64,000 nt of DNA. Source: JBCCOW01 sp038749105. GTDB taxonomy: Bacteria; Planctomycetota; Phycisphaerae; Phycisphaerales; Phycisphaeraceae. A program made the position numbers and the translations under genes. Positions 8,851-18,835 of the stretch are shown one piece after another. The DNA is taken from positions 1 through 64,000 of the forward strand of contig JBCDIM010000012.1 of assembly GCA_038749105.1 (NCBI GenBank), written 5' to 3'. Numbering within the stretch: the stretch's first letter is position 1; the number at the start of each line of letters is the position of its first letter. The notes under the pieces are model-generated. The model had not been told where the DNA came from and made no database searches. It was given only the letters and a program-made list of their open reading frames with translations.

Positions 8851-10329
8851 ATGAATGATTCGGAGCGTGCGGCGTCGGGCTCGACGGTCTCACTGCCGCA
8901 GAAGATCGCGTTCGGCGTGGGGATGCTGGGGAACCAGATGTTCCCCGCGGCATTGGGGATCTTCATGGTGGTGCTGGTTCAGGGCCTGGGGATGAGCCCG
9001 CTGCTGTGGGGGGTGCTGTTCTTCCTGCCCCGGCTTTCGGATGCCTTGACCGATCCGGTGATGGGGTTTGTGTCGGACAACACCAAGTCGCGTTGGGGTC
9101 GGCGTCGGCCGTACATCCTGATCGGGGCGGTCGTGGCGGGCGTGTCCTACGTCCTGATGTGGCAGCTGAACCCGGAGAACAGCGAGCTCTACAACTTCAC
9201 CTACTTCCTGATCCTGGCGTTTGTGTTCTATCTCGGGCTGACGATCTTTGCGACGCCGTATGTCGCGATGGGCTACGAGATGAGCGACAGCTTCCATGAG
9301 CGGACACGGCTGATGGCGGTGGCGCAGTGGATCGGGCAGTGGGCGTGGGTGATCGTGCCGTGGTTCTGGGTGATCCTTTACGACCCACGGGTGTACCCGA
9401 GCGCCGCAGACCCGGCGGTGGCGGACCCGGTGGCGGGTGCCCGGAACCTGGCGATCTGGGTGGGGTTGGCCTGCATGCTCATGGCGATGGTGCCGGCCAT
9501 CTTCTGCAAGACGCAGGCGGTCGACCCGTCCACGCAGGAAGACCTGTCGCTGTCGAACCTGGGGAAGAACCTGGCGTCGCTGCTCGGCGGGGTCGCGGCG
9601 ACACTGAAGTGCGGCCCGTTCGTGCGGATCTGCATCGCGACCTTCTTCGTGTTCAATGCATTCAACACGGTGGCGGGCTTCTCGTTCTTCATCATCGTGC
9701 ACTACATGTTCAACGGCGTGACCGGGCCCGACGGCTCGGGGACCTGGCCGACCTGGTTTGGGACCGTCAGCGCGCTGACCACCGCGTTCCTCGCCATCCC
9801 CGCGGTGACCTACCTCTCCGAACGGTTCGGGAAGCGGCAGGCATTCATCGTGTCGCAGTCGGTCTCGATCCTCGGGTACCTCGCGTTCTGGTGGTGCTTC
9901 GACCCGGACAACCCGTGGCTGCTGTTCCTGCCGCTGCCGTTGTTCTCGTTCGGGATCGGCAGCCTGTTCACGATCATGATGTCGATGACCGCAGACGTCT
10001 GCGACCTCGACGAGCTGAACACGGGCGCACGCCGGGAGGGGGCGTTCGGTGCGGTGTATTGGTGGATGGTGAAGTTCGGGTTCGCGATCGCCGGGCTGGG
10101 CGGCGGGCTGATCATGGACGGGGTCGGTTTCGACCCGTCGGCGGCAACTCAGAGCGCCGAGGCGATGAACGGGATGCGGCTGGCGTACATCGTGCTGCCG
10201 TCGGTGGGCACGCTCATCGCGATCGTGGCGATGCTGGGCTACGACCTGTCGGAGCAGCGCAGCGCAGAGATCCGGGAGCAGATCCAGGCCCGAAAGGACG
10301 CCGAGGCCGCCGAGGATGCCGCGGGCTGA
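8851..10329 (+). CDS. GPH-family (MelB-like) sugar:cation symporter
   Basis: A 492-residue inner-membrane protein with about 12 hydrophobic segments. The hallmark of the glycoside-pentoside-hexuronide:cation symporters is clear: DALTDPVMGFVSDNTKSRWG ending in RRRPYI, about residues 64-89, in the loop after helix 2, including the conserved Asp and Arg residues. A cytoplasmic linker precedes TM7, and the C-terminus is charged and Ala/Glu-rich. I chose ATG 8851 because AGGGAG lies about 10 bases upstream; a TTG in frame at 8824 is less likely. It is the only recognisable transporter in the first locus, so it probably imports the oligosaccharide or sugar released by the nearby enzymes. It ends 25 bases from the convergent GH39 gene. 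Confidence 0.88.
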   Translation: MNDSERAASGSTVSLPQKIAFGVGMLGNQMFPAALGIFMVVLVQGLGMSPLLWGVLFFLPRLSDALTDPVMGFVSDNTKSRWGRRRPYILIGAVVAGVSYVLMWQLNPENSELYNFTYFLILAFVFYLGLTIFATPYVAMGYEMSDSFHERTRLMAVAQWIGQWAWVIVPWFWVILYDPRVYPSAADPAVADPVAGARNLAIWVGLACMLMAMVPAIFCKTQAVDPSTQEDLSLSNLGKNLASLLGGVAATLKCGPFVRICIATFFVFNAFNTVAGFSFFIIVHYMFNGVTGPDGSGTWPTWFGTVSALTTAFLAIPAVTYLSERFGKRQAFIVSQSVSILGYLAFWWCFDPDNPWLLFLPLPLFSFGIGSLFTIMMSMTADVCDLDELNTGARREGAFGAVYWWMVKFGFAIAGLGGGLIMDGVGFDPSAATQSAEAMNGMRLAYIVLPSVGTLIAIVAMLGYDLSEQRSAEIREQIQARKDAEAAEDAAG

Positions 10330-10354
10330 GCATGCAGCCGCAGCCGGCTCCGCG

Positions 10355-11968
10355 TCAGGACCTGAGCTTCTTGGACCCGGGGTACTCGAGCTGGTGGTTG
10401 AGCTTATTCAGCGCGTCGCTGACCGCCTCGGCGGAGTTCCCGGTCGGGCCGGAGAGCTCGATGAACAGCACCTCGTTGCGTTCGAGCCGGTAGGGCACCG
10501 CGACCTTGCCGTCGTGGTTCTCGAGGATGAGTGCCTGATGCTGGGGGTGGCTCGCGGCCTCGATCGCTTCGGACTCCAGCCGGGTGAACGACGGCGGGCC
10601 GTCCATCGCCTGCCAGGCCTCGTAGACGCCACCCGACGACTCCGTGATCTGGGCGGTCACCACGCGGACCCGCTCGGCGTCTTGCATCGACTCGGGCAGC
10701 GGCAGGTCCAGCGTCCCCTCCCAGGCCCGCGAAGGGTCCTCGGGCATGTGGAAGTTCCACATCAGCGCCCGGCAGGTCACGGTCTCGTCGGTGATCACGA
10801 GGTTCGCCAGCGGCGGCTTGTCGGCGACGACGGACTCGGACGGCCGCAGCCGTGGGCCGGTCATCCGCGCGAGGTACTTGAACGCGTGGTACACGGGCTT
10901 GGGTCGGCCCTCGATCGTGATCATCCCGTAGTACTGGTTGTTGGTGCCGAACTCCTGCTGCGTGATGCCCGCCTCGTGGAAGATGTCGCTGAGCGTCCAG
11001 TAGCCGAACGCATCGACGTAGGGCTCGCACTCGAGGGTGTAGTGCAGGGCCGCGGCGCCGCTGAATAGCCGGGTGCAGTCGGAGGTGCCGACCCACTTGG
11101 AGTTGCCGTGCTCGTCGCAGTGCTGGACGTTCCACTCGGTGATGATCCGGGGCAGGTCGCCGAAGCCCTCGGCATGGAGCTCTTCATGGGCCTTGCGGAA
11201 GTCGTTGACCATCGCGAAGCCCGGCTCGTGCGGCGAGCCGACCCGCTGGGGGTACTCGCCATACTCGCCCATCGGATAGCCGTGGTAGCTCAGGAAGTCG
11301 AGGGGCACATGGTTCTCCCGGCACCACTTGGCAAAGGGCAGCGGCATCTCCGCCCCGGCACACGCGGGTCCACCGACCTTCAGCTCGGGATCGACCGACT
11401 TGATCCCGCGGGCCGACGCGGCGTAGAGCTGGTAGTACTCCTCGTCCGTGCCGGTCCAGAACTGCCCGTGCAGGTTGGGCTCGTTCCAGCACTCGAACAT
11501 CCAGTTCTTCACCCGCGGCAGCCCGTACCGCTCGACGACGTGGGCGGCACAGGCCCGGCAGAGGTCTTCCCAGAGGTCCCACGACCGCGGCGGCGTGACG
11601 TTGAACCCCCAGCCGCTATCAAACATCAGCTGGTCGCCCGAAGCGATCGCGGCGGGCATCGGGTTGAGCTCAATGATCGGGTCGAAGCCGATCTCGACCA
11701 GGAAGTCGTAGACCTTGTCGAACAGGGCCCAGTGGTAGTTGACGCTGCCGTCGGCGGCCCGGCGGACGACGCCGAGGCGGTCGTGGAACGAGGCGTGGAA
11801 CCGGATGTGGCGGTAACCGATCTCGCGCTGGACCCGGCGGAGCTGCTCCTGCATATCGTCGCGCAAGACCTCGAGCGCCATGCCGATGCAGGCGCACTGC
11901 TTCCAGGCGTGTTTGAGCGGGGGCAGGGTGCCGGTCGGCTCAGCCGAGGTCGGGGCGAGTGCGGTCAT
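10355..11968 (-). CDS. GH39-family glycosidase (beta-xylosidase/iduronidase-like)
   Basis: A 537-residue clan GH-A TIM-barrel enzyme. The acid/base is visible in FECWNEPN (Glu163) and the nucleophile in RIITEWN (Glu278), about 115 residues apart as expected for GH39. The start of the barrel carries IRFHASFHDRLGVV, and a C-terminal beta-sandwich ends the protein. Known GH39 members act on beta-xylosides, alpha-L-iduronides and some marine polysaccharide fragments; the substrate here is open. No signal peptide is seen, so it is probably cytoplasmic. It follows the cellulase-like gene at 12026 by 57 bases on the same strand, so the two are likely co-transcribed. Confidence 0.82.
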   Translation of the reverse strand: MTALAPTSAEPTGTLPPLKHAWKQCACIGMALEVLRDDMQEQLRRVQREIGYRHIRFHASFHDRLGVVRRAADGSVNYHWALFDKVYDFLVEIGFDPIIELNPMPAAIASGDQLMFDSGWGFNVTPPRSWDLWEDLCRACAAHVVERYGLPRVKNWMFECWNEPNLHGQFWTGTDEEYYQLYAASARGIKSVDPELKVGGPACAGAEMPLPFAKWCRENHVPLDFLSYHGYPMGEYGEYPQRVGSPHEPGFAMVNDFRKAHEELHAEGFGDLPRIITEWNVQHCDEHGNSKWVGTSDCTRLFSGAAALHYTLECEPYVDAFGYWTLSDIFHEAGITQQEFGTNNQYYGMITIEGRPKPVYHAFKYLARMTGPRLRPSESVVADKPPLANLVITDETVTCRALMWNFHMPEDPSRAWEGTLDLPLPESMQDAERVRVVTAQITESSGGVYEAWQAMDGPPSFTRLESEAIEAASHPQHQALILENHDGKVAVPYRLERNEVLFIELSGPTGNSAEAVSDALNKLNHQLEYPGSKKLRS

Positions 11969-12025
11969 GGGCGGGGGCTCTGGTGAGGGTGTTCGGGGTT
12001 GCGTGCATCGGCTTCGGGTGACGCG

Positions 12026-13225
12026 TCAGGCCGAGCCGAGGAGGTAGGCGTTGCCGCGGGCGTGCCAGTCGCGGTCCTGCCAGAGCGAGAATAACGGCTC
12101 GGCATGGTTGGAGAGGGTCAGCCCGGAGAACGGGTAATCGGCGAAAACCCGAGCGGCGTCGGCGTTGTAGTGCCGGTACCACGCCCAGTCGACCTCGGGG
12201 TGATCCGGGTGGCTGCAGGGCCCATACGCCTCGGTGCACACCACCTCGAACTTAAGGCTGCCGTCTTCGAGACGCACGGTGTCAAAAGTCTTCTCGCAGA
12301 AGGCACGGGCGTTCTCCAGCATCGCCCGGTAGTTGCGGCGGACCGCCCGAGCCCAGGCCGCGCTGAACAGGGCAAAGTCCCAGGGGTCCTGCTTGCCGTG
12401 CAGCGCGAACCGCGATGCGCCTTCCCCCGCCTTCTCGAGGGCCTCGGCATCCTCGGGGCTCAGCTTCGCGTCGGGCATGAAGTGCGCATCGACCCCGTCG
12501 TAGAAGGCGGGCACCCGGCCGATATAGTCCTCGACCCAGACCCCCGAATACAGCAGCGGGACCCCGTCGCCAGCGATCTCGTCCCGCACCGCCTCACCCA
12601 GCCAGCGGTTGAGCTCCATGTAGATCGCGTCGTGCTCGGGCAACAGGTGTTTGATCTGACCGTCGCCGACCTCGACCTGGGCCGGCACGCTGTCGCGGAC
12701 CCGCTGGATCATGTTGCCCAGGAAGATCGGCACCTCGTTGAGCGGCGCGACCCATACCGCACGTTCCAGCACGCCGTCCTGTCGCATCGCCCGCAGCGCC
12801 TGGACCCACGTGTCGGCCCAGCCCCGGCAGACCGATTCCTCCTCGGCAGGCGGCACACGCCGGTCGTGCCCGAGCACCTGGAAAGACTGCCAGGTGTCCA
12901 GCCCCAGCCAAACCCCGTGACGACGGCAGAGCTCCGCAAGCTCGATCACCCGCTCCCGCACGTTCACCGTGTAGCCGTCCGCCACCAGCACATCTCCCCA
13001 TGTGCGGATCCGCCGGTCACCCCCAGCCGCGGCAAACGTGTGCTCGGGCTCAAAGTAGTAGTGCGGAAAGACGTCCACCCGGAGCGTGTTGTAGCCCCGG
13101 TCGGCGGCCTCTTCGACGCAGCGCGACAGGTCGTGGAACGCTCCGCCGCGGTGACCACACATCAGCCAGGAATAGTCCCACATCGCGACGCTTAACGGGA
13201 CGTCTTTCTCGAAATAGGTTTTCAT
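12026..13225 (-). CDS. Cellulase-like TIM-barrel glycoside hydrolase
   Basis: A 399-residue protein resembling the sugar-binding cellulase-like / GH5-related clan A group. N-terminal VAMWDYSWL, then RGYNTLRVDVFPHYY and HGVWLGLDTW are consecutive barrel strands. VWVAPLNEVPIF contains Asn163-Glu164, the usual acid/base pair of clan GH-A. A second carboxylate is expected near EVVCTEAYGP in the C-terminal third (inference). No signal peptide. AGGTG lies about 9 bases before ATG 13225. It begins the minus-strand pair with the GH39 gene; the AT-rich 13240-13260 stretch just upstream is the likely promoter. Confidence 0.7.
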   Translation of the reverse strand: MKTYFEKDVPLSVAMWDYSWLMCGHRGGAFHDLSRCVEEAADRGYNTLRVDVFPHYYFEPEHTFAAAGGDRRIRTWGDVLVADGYTVNVRERVIELAELCRRHGVWLGLDTWQSFQVLGHDRRVPPAEEESVCRGWADTWVQALRAMRQDGVLERAVWVAPLNEVPIFLGNMIQRVRDSVPAQVEVGDGQIKHLLPEHDAIYMELNRWLGEAVRDEIAGDGVPLLYSGVWVEDYIGRVPAFYDGVDAHFMPDAKLSPEDAEALEKAGEGASRFALHGKQDPWDFALFSAAWARAVRRNYRAMLENARAFCEKTFDTVRLEDGSLKFEVVCTEAYGPCSHPDHPEVDWAWYRHYNADAARVFADYPFSGLTLSNHAEPLFSLWQDRDWHARGNAYLLGSA

Positions 13226-13329
13226 CGATGCTGCACCTGAGATTTATATTTAAAAACCAACTCTCCCGCGATTTGGGCGGATCGGGATACTAGTCATATT
13301 CAGCCTTAAGTGTTGGTGCGAAAGTAGAG

Positions 13330-15204
13330 TTACTCTGCTGTTGAGGCGGCAGTGGAAGCCCGCTGACGGTGGTGCTCCAGCAGGATGCGGCGCACCTCGC
13401 GGATCGCCAACGGGTGGGCGTGCGCGTTGTGCCCGGCTTCGACGACCAGCTCCGATTCCCCGCCCGGTAGCAGTGCGCTCTCGAGCGACACCACCCAGTC
13501 CTTCTTACCTGCGATCAGGTGGTAGGGCAGTTCATCACGCATCTGCATCTCCCGGTATGCGACCAGGTGGGGTGCGTCCTCCTGGAGGTCATCGATGCTT
13601 GAGGGCACACCGCGGGCGAGCTGGAAGGACGGGTCCGCGGAGAGCCGTCGGCTCTCGTCTCGCATCCATTCCCCCACAGAAATCAGCTCTCCGGGCAGCC
13701 GGATCAGCTTGTCCCCGGCCCGGCCGATCCACGACTTGGCAATCTTGCTCCCGCCGTGCGGCGTGGCGATAAACACGACCCGGCCCACCCCCTCATCGGC
13801 CTCGTAGAAGAACACCTCCCGCAGGTGATCCCTCACGTCATCGGGCATCTCGACTTCGTCAAACGGCTTGGGGTGCAGCGATGCCCACAGCCGATCGCCG
13901 CTGTCCTGCACGACCGCTTTGCTCACCAGCCCGCCCATGCTGTGCCCGACCAGCACCATGTCTTGGAGGCCCGGTTTTTGCCCCGTGGGGTCGAGGTACG
14001 CACGCACGTCTTTGAGCTCACGCCTGAGATAAGCCGCAGACCGGGCGATCGGAAGGCCCGATGGATAGAAGAACATCCAGAACTGGTAGCGTTCGCGGAG
14101 TGTCGGGTCCGCACGCAGATCGTTTAGCAGGTCGCGCCAGGTTGCGGGGCTGGACTGCAGCCCGTGGACCATCAGCACCGGCGTCTTGCTCGGGTCGTAA
14201 GGCTCGTGGAAGTAGATGCCGGCCCGGCTCAGTTCACGCTCTACCAGCCGGGTTGCCAAGCGGCCGCGCGAGGCGAGCTCCGCCCGGGCGTAGAGCTCGG
14301 CGACCGGCACCGACACGTCGCTGGACAGCCGGAAGACCGCCCCGTATCGCTCGATGGTCGGCGCGTGGTCCGGGTTCCACAGCTCCACAACTACCGCGTC
14401 CGCCGCATCGAACCGCAGCGTGACGGTCGTCGCCGCCATCAGGCCTTCGGGCGGGATGAAACGCTCGGCACGCGGGGGCTCGGCGTCGGCCTGTTGACGG
14501 ACCGCGGTGGCGGGCGCGCCGAAGGCATCAAGGCGGTGGTGGTGACTCATGCCCTGGATGCCGACGAAGTCGGTCGGGATCAGCCGATCGAACATCGAGC
14601 CCGCCCACTGCCGTCGGTCTTGGGCCGGTTGGAGACGGACGGTAAACCGGCCACCACTTCCCTCTACCGCCTCGGCCGCCCCGCCCAGCCAGACCTGCTC
14701 GGAACAGGTCAGGAACACCGCCACGCACCGCCGGTAGAGGTCGGCCGCGAACTCCGTACGGCTATCGAGCAGCCCACCGCCCCGCCGGACGGCCCGCTCG
14801 ATCTCGCGGTCCGCCAGTTGTGCCGTCTTGAGATAAAGCGACAGGTCCCGGCGACGCTCGGACTCGGCTTGATCGAACAGCACCTCGGCGGCGATCACCA
14901 GCCACGGCCCGTCGGGCTCTTCCTCGGCGAGCACGACGAGCCGGTCCACCGCGTCCAAAGGGTCGCGGGCACGGAGGTCTTGCAGCTGGAGCTGGTCGAG
15001 GCCATCGCGGCTGAGCTTGCTTAATGCGTCGCCGGTGAGGCGGGTGTTGGTCTGCTCGCGCAGCGCGACATCGGGGCTCACCGCCCGGACACGCGTGTCC
15101 GTCGCACACCCGGCCAGGGTCAAGATCATCACCATCCCAACCGCGATCACGGCACGGCGTGCTGTGCCGGGCGGGAGGCATCGAAACCGCAAGGGGCTGC
15201 TCAT
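13330..15204 (-). CDS. Lipoprotein with alpha/beta-hydrolase (esterase/lipase) domain
   Basis: A 624-residue protein beginning with a basic N-terminus, a hydrophobic stretch (MVMILTLAGC) and a lipobox whose Cys33 would be lipidated, so it is predicted to be membrane-anchored. The first half is helical and of unknown role. The second half is a lipase-like alpha/beta hydrolase: VLMVHGLQSSPATWRDLL near the oxyanion loop, the nucleophile elbow GHSMGG with Ser near 421, and a C-terminal HNAHAHP segment that probably carries the catalytic His. Deacetylation of a polysaccharide is one possible role, suggested only by the neighbours; a general lipase is equally possible. Confidence 0.75.
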   Translation of the reverse strand: MSSPLRFRCLPPGTARRAVIAVGMVMILTLAGCATDTRVRAVSPDVALREQTNTRLTGDALSKLSRDGLDQLQLQDLRARDPLDAVDRLVVLAEEEPDGPWLVIAAEVLFDQAESERRRDLSLYLKTAQLADREIERAVRRGGGLLDSRTEFAADLYRRCVAVFLTCSEQVWLGGAAEAVEGSGGRFTVRLQPAQDRRQWAGSMFDRLIPTDFVGIQGMSHHHRLDAFGAPATAVRQQADAEPPRAERFIPPEGLMAATTVTLRFDAADAVVVELWNPDHAPTIERYGAVFRLSSDVSVPVAELYARAELASRGRLATRLVERELSRAGIYFHEPYDPSKTPVLMVHGLQSSPATWRDLLNDLRADPTLRERYQFWMFFYPSGLPIARSAAYLRRELKDVRAYLDPTGQKPGLQDMVLVGHSMGGLVSKAVVQDSGDRLWASLHPKPFDEVEMPDDVRDHLREVFFYEADEGVGRVVFIATPHGGSKIAKSWIGRAGDKLIRLPGELISVGEWMRDESRRLSADPSFQLARGVPSSIDDLQEDAPHLVAYREMQMRDELPYHLIAGKKDWVVSLESALLPGGESELVVEAGHNAHAHPLAIREVRRILLEHHRQRASTAASTAE

Positions 15205-15379
15205 GATCAGAAGGGCCGACGAGGCTTACCGGGGCTGCCGACCACCGCGGATCGACCGACGGGCGATCCCGGCTGGGGGATCTCCGCTGCGGGGCGACTC
15301 TAGGCGGTTCCGGCGATGGCCGCCAGACCGCGACCCGGTCATGGCTGGCCCGGTTGCAACGGTGGGATGACCGTCGGGA

Positions 15380-17038
15380 TCAGACGGCGTGGCTGGTACT
15401 CCACTGGAGGCGCACGCCGGCCTGTTCGAGGCTCTGTTGGAAGTCGCCGAGCAGGCCGGGGCTGTCCAGGACGGCGTGCGGCTCGCAGCCGTGAGCGAGG
15501 CAGAACGCGGCGAGGCTGCCCGCGGATTCTCCGATGTTCCACTCGACGGGGTGGAGCCGGTAGCAGCCGTTGGTGATGTGGGTGGTGCCCAGGTTCTTAC
15601 CCGCGGACAGGAGGTTGCGGACGCGCTCGGGGAGCAGCGCGCCGAGCGGGATCTGGAACGGCAAGGCCGAGACATCGATGTAGTGGTCACCGCCGGTCGA
15701 CATGTGCAGGTCGATGCGATAGTGCCCGATGCCCACGCTGTCGGGGAAGCGTTCGGCGACCATGCCGTCGGTCACGCGGAAGCCCTTCGGGTCGCCCCAG
15801 TGGGGGGCGTGGCCGGTGCGCATCTCGGTGCCGACGTGGGCCTCGGTTACGGTGAAGCGGGCGCGGATGCGTCGGGCTTCGCGGATGTACGGGGCCTGGG
15901 CGAGGCCGTCGGTCGCGAGCGGGTCATCGCTCATCAGATCGCCCCGCAGGCGGAGCTGGGGGAACCCCGTGCCGCCGGTCGCGCGGTTGGGGGCCTCGGT
16001 CTGGAGCCAGTACACGAGGCTGCGCGAGAGCTCGCGGGCCTCCCGCTCGTAGCGCGCCGCATCCTCGGGCGAGGCACCGATGAGGTTGCCCGCCATGTAG
16101 TCGTTCTGCACCCAGTTGACGAGTGTAACCTCCTCGATCGCGTCGGCGATCGACGGGTCATAGACGGTTTTCGAGATCATCCGCCGGTAGCGGAACAGGC
16201 TGTTGACGCCTTCCTCGCCGCGGTCGGCTTCGCGCAGGTAGCCCGGGACCCGCTTGTCGATCTGCCAGGGCGAAGGCTGGTCCCAAGACAGCAGCCTGCC
16301 GCCCCAGGCTGGCGTCGTCGGCGGCACATAGTCGCGCCAGTAGCTGTAGTTGTCGGGCCGATCGATCGTGTGGTCTGCACCGGGCGTGGGATCAAACCCC
16401 AACGCAAAGCACCAGGTGATGGCCTGTACGTTTTCCGGGTCGGCTACGTCGGCGGCGTGAAGCTCACCCGTCTGCTGCTTCGACTCAGACCCGGTGACAT
16501 ACTCCACCCCGGCCAGCGGCAGCACGTCACCCAGCTCCGTCGCGTCCAGGAAGTAGTCGGCCTCCAGCTCGACCTGATCCCCGCTTCCCACATGCTGCAC
16601 GGTCACCGAACGGACGCGGTCGCCGTCGGCGTCGGCCGAGACCGGGTGGTACGGCTGCAGCAGCGTGATCCGCCCCGCAGCGATGTGCGGCGTAAGCATC
16701 TGCTGCATGGCCGCCAGATACACCCTCGGCTCGGCGCAAAGCCCGGAGACGCCCCCCGCGCCGGGGTTGAGGCTCGGCGTCATCCGGGACGCCGCGTTGA
16801 GCGGGTAGTGGTCGCGGTAGTACTGCCGGACCAGCCGACGCCAACGCTGGTAACGGGCGGTCGCGCCGTGCGTGTCGATCCAGCTGTTGTCATCCGGAGG
16901 CACGCCCTGCGACGTGAGCTGCCCGCCCAGCCAGGCGTAACGCTCGGTCAGCACGACACGGCATCCCGCATCGGCGGCTGCGAGGGCCGCGGCAACGCCA
17001 CCCACCCCCCCACCAATGACTGCGACATCAACTTTCAT
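15380..17038 (-). CDS. FAD-dependent oxidoreductase (FAD_oxidored type)
   Basis: A 552-residue protein starting with the dinucleotide-binding fold VAVIGGGVGGVAAALAAADA, followed by ERYAWLGGQLT, the pattern of the FAD-dependent oxidoreductase family (PF12831-like) common beside carbohydrate genes in Planctomycetes and Verrucomicrobia. A second conserved stretch DYFLDATELGDVLPLAG is the FAD-binding motif after the beta-domain. ATG 17038 is chosen because AGGGAG lies about 8 bases upstream and the Rossmann strand starts three residues later. No Tat or Sec signal is visible. Substrate unknown; it is a distant relative of the enzyme at 41048. Confidence 0.8.
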   Translation of the reverse strand: MKVDVAVIGGGVGGVAAALAAADAGCRVVLTERYAWLGGQLTSQGVPPDDNSWIDTHGATARYQRWRRLVRQYYRDHYPLNAASRMTPSLNPGAGGVSGLCAEPRVYLAAMQQMLTPHIAAGRITLLQPYHPVSADADGDRVRSVTVQHVGSGDQVELEADYFLDATELGDVLPLAGVEYVTGSESKQQTGELHAADVADPENVQAITWCFALGFDPTPGADHTIDRPDNYSYWRDYVPPTTPAWGGRLLSWDQPSPWQIDKRVPGYLREADRGEEGVNSLFRYRRMISKTVYDPSIADAIEEVTLVNWVQNDYMAGNLIGASPEDAARYEREARELSRSLVYWLQTEAPNRATGGTGFPQLRLRGDLMSDDPLATDGLAQAPYIREARRIRARFTVTEAHVGTEMRTGHAPHWGDPKGFRVTDGMVAERFPDSVGIGHYRIDLHMSTGGDHYIDVSALPFQIPLGALLPERVRNLLSAGKNLGTTHITNGCYRLHPVEWNIGESAGSLAAFCLAHGCEPHAVLDSPGLLGDFQQSLEQAGVRLQWSTSHAV

Positions 17039-17125
17039 AGCCTGACTCCCTGTGCAACCGCCCGGGACGACCGTCCTGGGCTCGCTCGCTTTTGAGTTAT
17101 TGGGTTGCCCCACTCGGTGTTGCCC

Positions 17126-17905
17126 TTACCGCAGATCGGGGCTGCGTACGGCGTCGTTGGCGTCCTGGGGCTGGTTGATGCTCTCGGCGTGCCCATCGGC
17201 GAAGGCGAGATTCGTCCCGCCCACCGGAGCGAGGTGGCGGTGGAGGTCGAGGGTGTTGAGGTTGTTCCCAAAGCCGAACTCGTAAGCCGTGAGACCTTGG
17301 TGGAAGATGCCCCAGTCCGAGGCATCACCAATGATGGCACGCTTGGTCGGGAAGGTCAGGTCTTCGGGCCGCCAGAACTCGATGGCACCACTAGCATTCC
17401 AGTGCTGGACCACGTTCTGGCCCCCAAAGCTGGTGCTGACCGCCTCGGGCTGACGCGTGAAGCCGTAGCCGGTCCGGAAGCCGACGTCTGTAAAACGGTC
17501 GGAGTCTTCCCATTCCGGGCAGCTCCAGAACAGGTTGGTCTCCTTCTGGTTAGCCATCTCGGTGTAGAGTAAGTTGCTTCCGGTGCCTTCTAGGGCGATC
17601 TGCAACACCTCGAACCAGAAGCCGCCCTGCGTGCCTTCCACAGCCGCATCGCTGGGCGTAATAGCGCCGTCGCCGTCCGAGTCGTAGGTCGATTGAGCCG
17701 ACGGCATGAAGCCGTTGTTGTCGTTGCCGTAGATCGCCACGAGGTTGGACATCTGACGGATCGAGCTGAGGCACTGCAGCGTCCGGGCCGAATTACGCGA
17801 CGCCGCGAGGGTCGGCAGCAGGACCGCGATCAGCAACGCGATGATCGAGATCACCACCAGCAATTCGATCAGGGTAAATCCGGGACGGCGTGGGCGGGTA
17901 CTCAT
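17126..17905 (-). CDS. Prepilin-like (pseudopilin) protein with His...Asp-Gly motif
   Basis: A 259-residue protein. After a short basic leader comes RPGFTLIELLVVISIIALLI, a type IV prepilin cleavage/methylation signal with Gly before Phe and Glu at position 5 of the mature protein, then one hydrophobic helix. The C-terminus carries RHLAPVGGTNLAFADGHAES, the Planctomycete His-X-Asp-Gly signature with a longer spacing than the usual nine residues. Such proteins would be processed by a PilD-type peptidase and held in the inner membrane or a pseudopilus; none of that machinery is in the window. ATG 17905 has GGAG about 8 bases upstream. It lies 93 bases downstream of the PEP-CTERM gene on the same strand. 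Confidence 0.85.
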   Translation of the reverse strand: MSTRPRRPGFTLIELLVVISIIALLIAVLLPTLAASRNSARTLQCLSSIRQMSNLVAIYGNDNNGFMPSAQSTYDSDGDGAITPSDAAVEGTQGGFWFEVLQIALEGTGSNLLYTEMANQKETNLFWSCPEWEDSDRFTDVGFRTGYGFTRQPEAVSTSFGGQNVVQHWNASGAIEFWRPEDLTFPTKRAIIGDASDWGIFHQGLTAYEFGFGNNLNTLDLHRHLAPVGGTNLAFADGHAESINQPQDANDAVRSPDLR

Positions 17906-17998
17906 GATCAAGACTCCAGAAGAAACGGGGGAACGCTCGTGAATCGCAGAAATCCGATGCCGGCGGTCAGCCGACAGCGGAATAGGAGGACCAAAAGG

Positions 17999-18835
17999 TC
18001 AGCTGCGGCGACGACGGGCGGCGATCAGGGCACCGCCAATCAGGAGCAGCGAGGCGGACGCGGGCTCGGGGATGGCCGAGAAGTCCGCGAGGTCGGAGCC
18101 GATGTTGTCGATCTCGCTAAAGCCGTAGCCGTTGCCATCGACGGTGCCGATGAAGGCGAGGTGACGGGTGTTGTTGGGGTCGAAGGTGAATCCGCTGGAA
18201 TCGACCAAGACATCGTCAAGGCTGAAGACGGTGCCGAGGAATGTCTCACCATCGGTGCCGAAGTCATAGACCGCGAAGTCGTAGGTGAAGCTGTTGCCAT
18301 CGCCGGCCAGTGTGAACGATGCGTCGATGCGGTACCAGTGGTCGTCGGTCAGCGTGAAGGGCGAAACAGTGGTTCCTACTGTATTGCCACGAGTACGGAG
18401 GCGGGCGGTGAAGTCGTTCGAGCCGCCCGCGTTGCGGATCTGGAAGTTGATGCCGCGGAACTCGCCGGAGTTGCCGCCGCCGTTAACGGTGCCCACGCCG
18501 GCACGAACGCTGGCAGCCGCTGCGGTTTCGCCGGCGTCGTCGAAGAGGAACATGCCCGAGATCGTCTGGGTGTCCGTCTGGAACTGGGTGCTGGCGTTGG
18601 TCTGGAAGGTCGGAGCACCGTTGTTGTTGACCCCGAGGAGACCACCGGTATCACCAACGCCTGCGGTCACACTATGGGCATAACCCGCACCGCCGTTGTT
18701 GGTGAAGTCGTCCGTAAAATCGGTCGCCGCATCAAAATCGGTGTTGGGGCTGATGCCGATCACGCCTGCCAGGGAAGGCTGGGCAACTGCCGCGATAGCC
18801 GCAGCGGTAGTGATGCAAACCAGTTTATTTTTCAT
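17999..18835 (-). CDS. PEP-CTERM sorting-domain protein
   Basis: A 278-residue exported protein. It has an N-terminal signal peptide (basic MKNK start, Ala-rich core, likely cleavage after SLA), a beta-rich Gly/Asn/Thr-rich body of about 225 residues that looks like a lectin/laminin-G-type sandwich, and a C-terminal sorting signal: AIPEPASASLLLIGGALIAA followed by RRRRS. The signal is recognised by exosortase in other bacteria; no exosortase gene is in the window. The role may be surface display or matrix binding of the polysaccharide handled by this locus (inference). Confidence 0.85.
   Translation of the reverse strand: MKNKLVCITTAAAIAAVAQPSLAGVIGISPNTDFDAATDFTDDFTNNGGAGYAHSVTAGVGDTGGLLGVNNNGAPTFQTNASTQFQTDTQTISGMFLFDDAGETAAAASVRAGVGTVNGGGNSGEFRGINFQIRNAGGSNDFTARLRTRGNTVGTTVSPFTLTDDHWYRIDASFTLAGDGNSFTYDFAVYDFGTDGETFLGTVFSLDDVLVDSSGFTFDPNNTRHLAFIGTVDGNGYGFSEIDNIGSDLADFSAIPEPASASLLLIGGALIAARRRRS

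Noticed and set aside
15389..17095. Plus-strand open frame of 568 codons opposite the FAD oxidoreductase
   Set aside because: Antisense shadow; the minus strand has the FAD-binding motifs and a ribosome-binding site.
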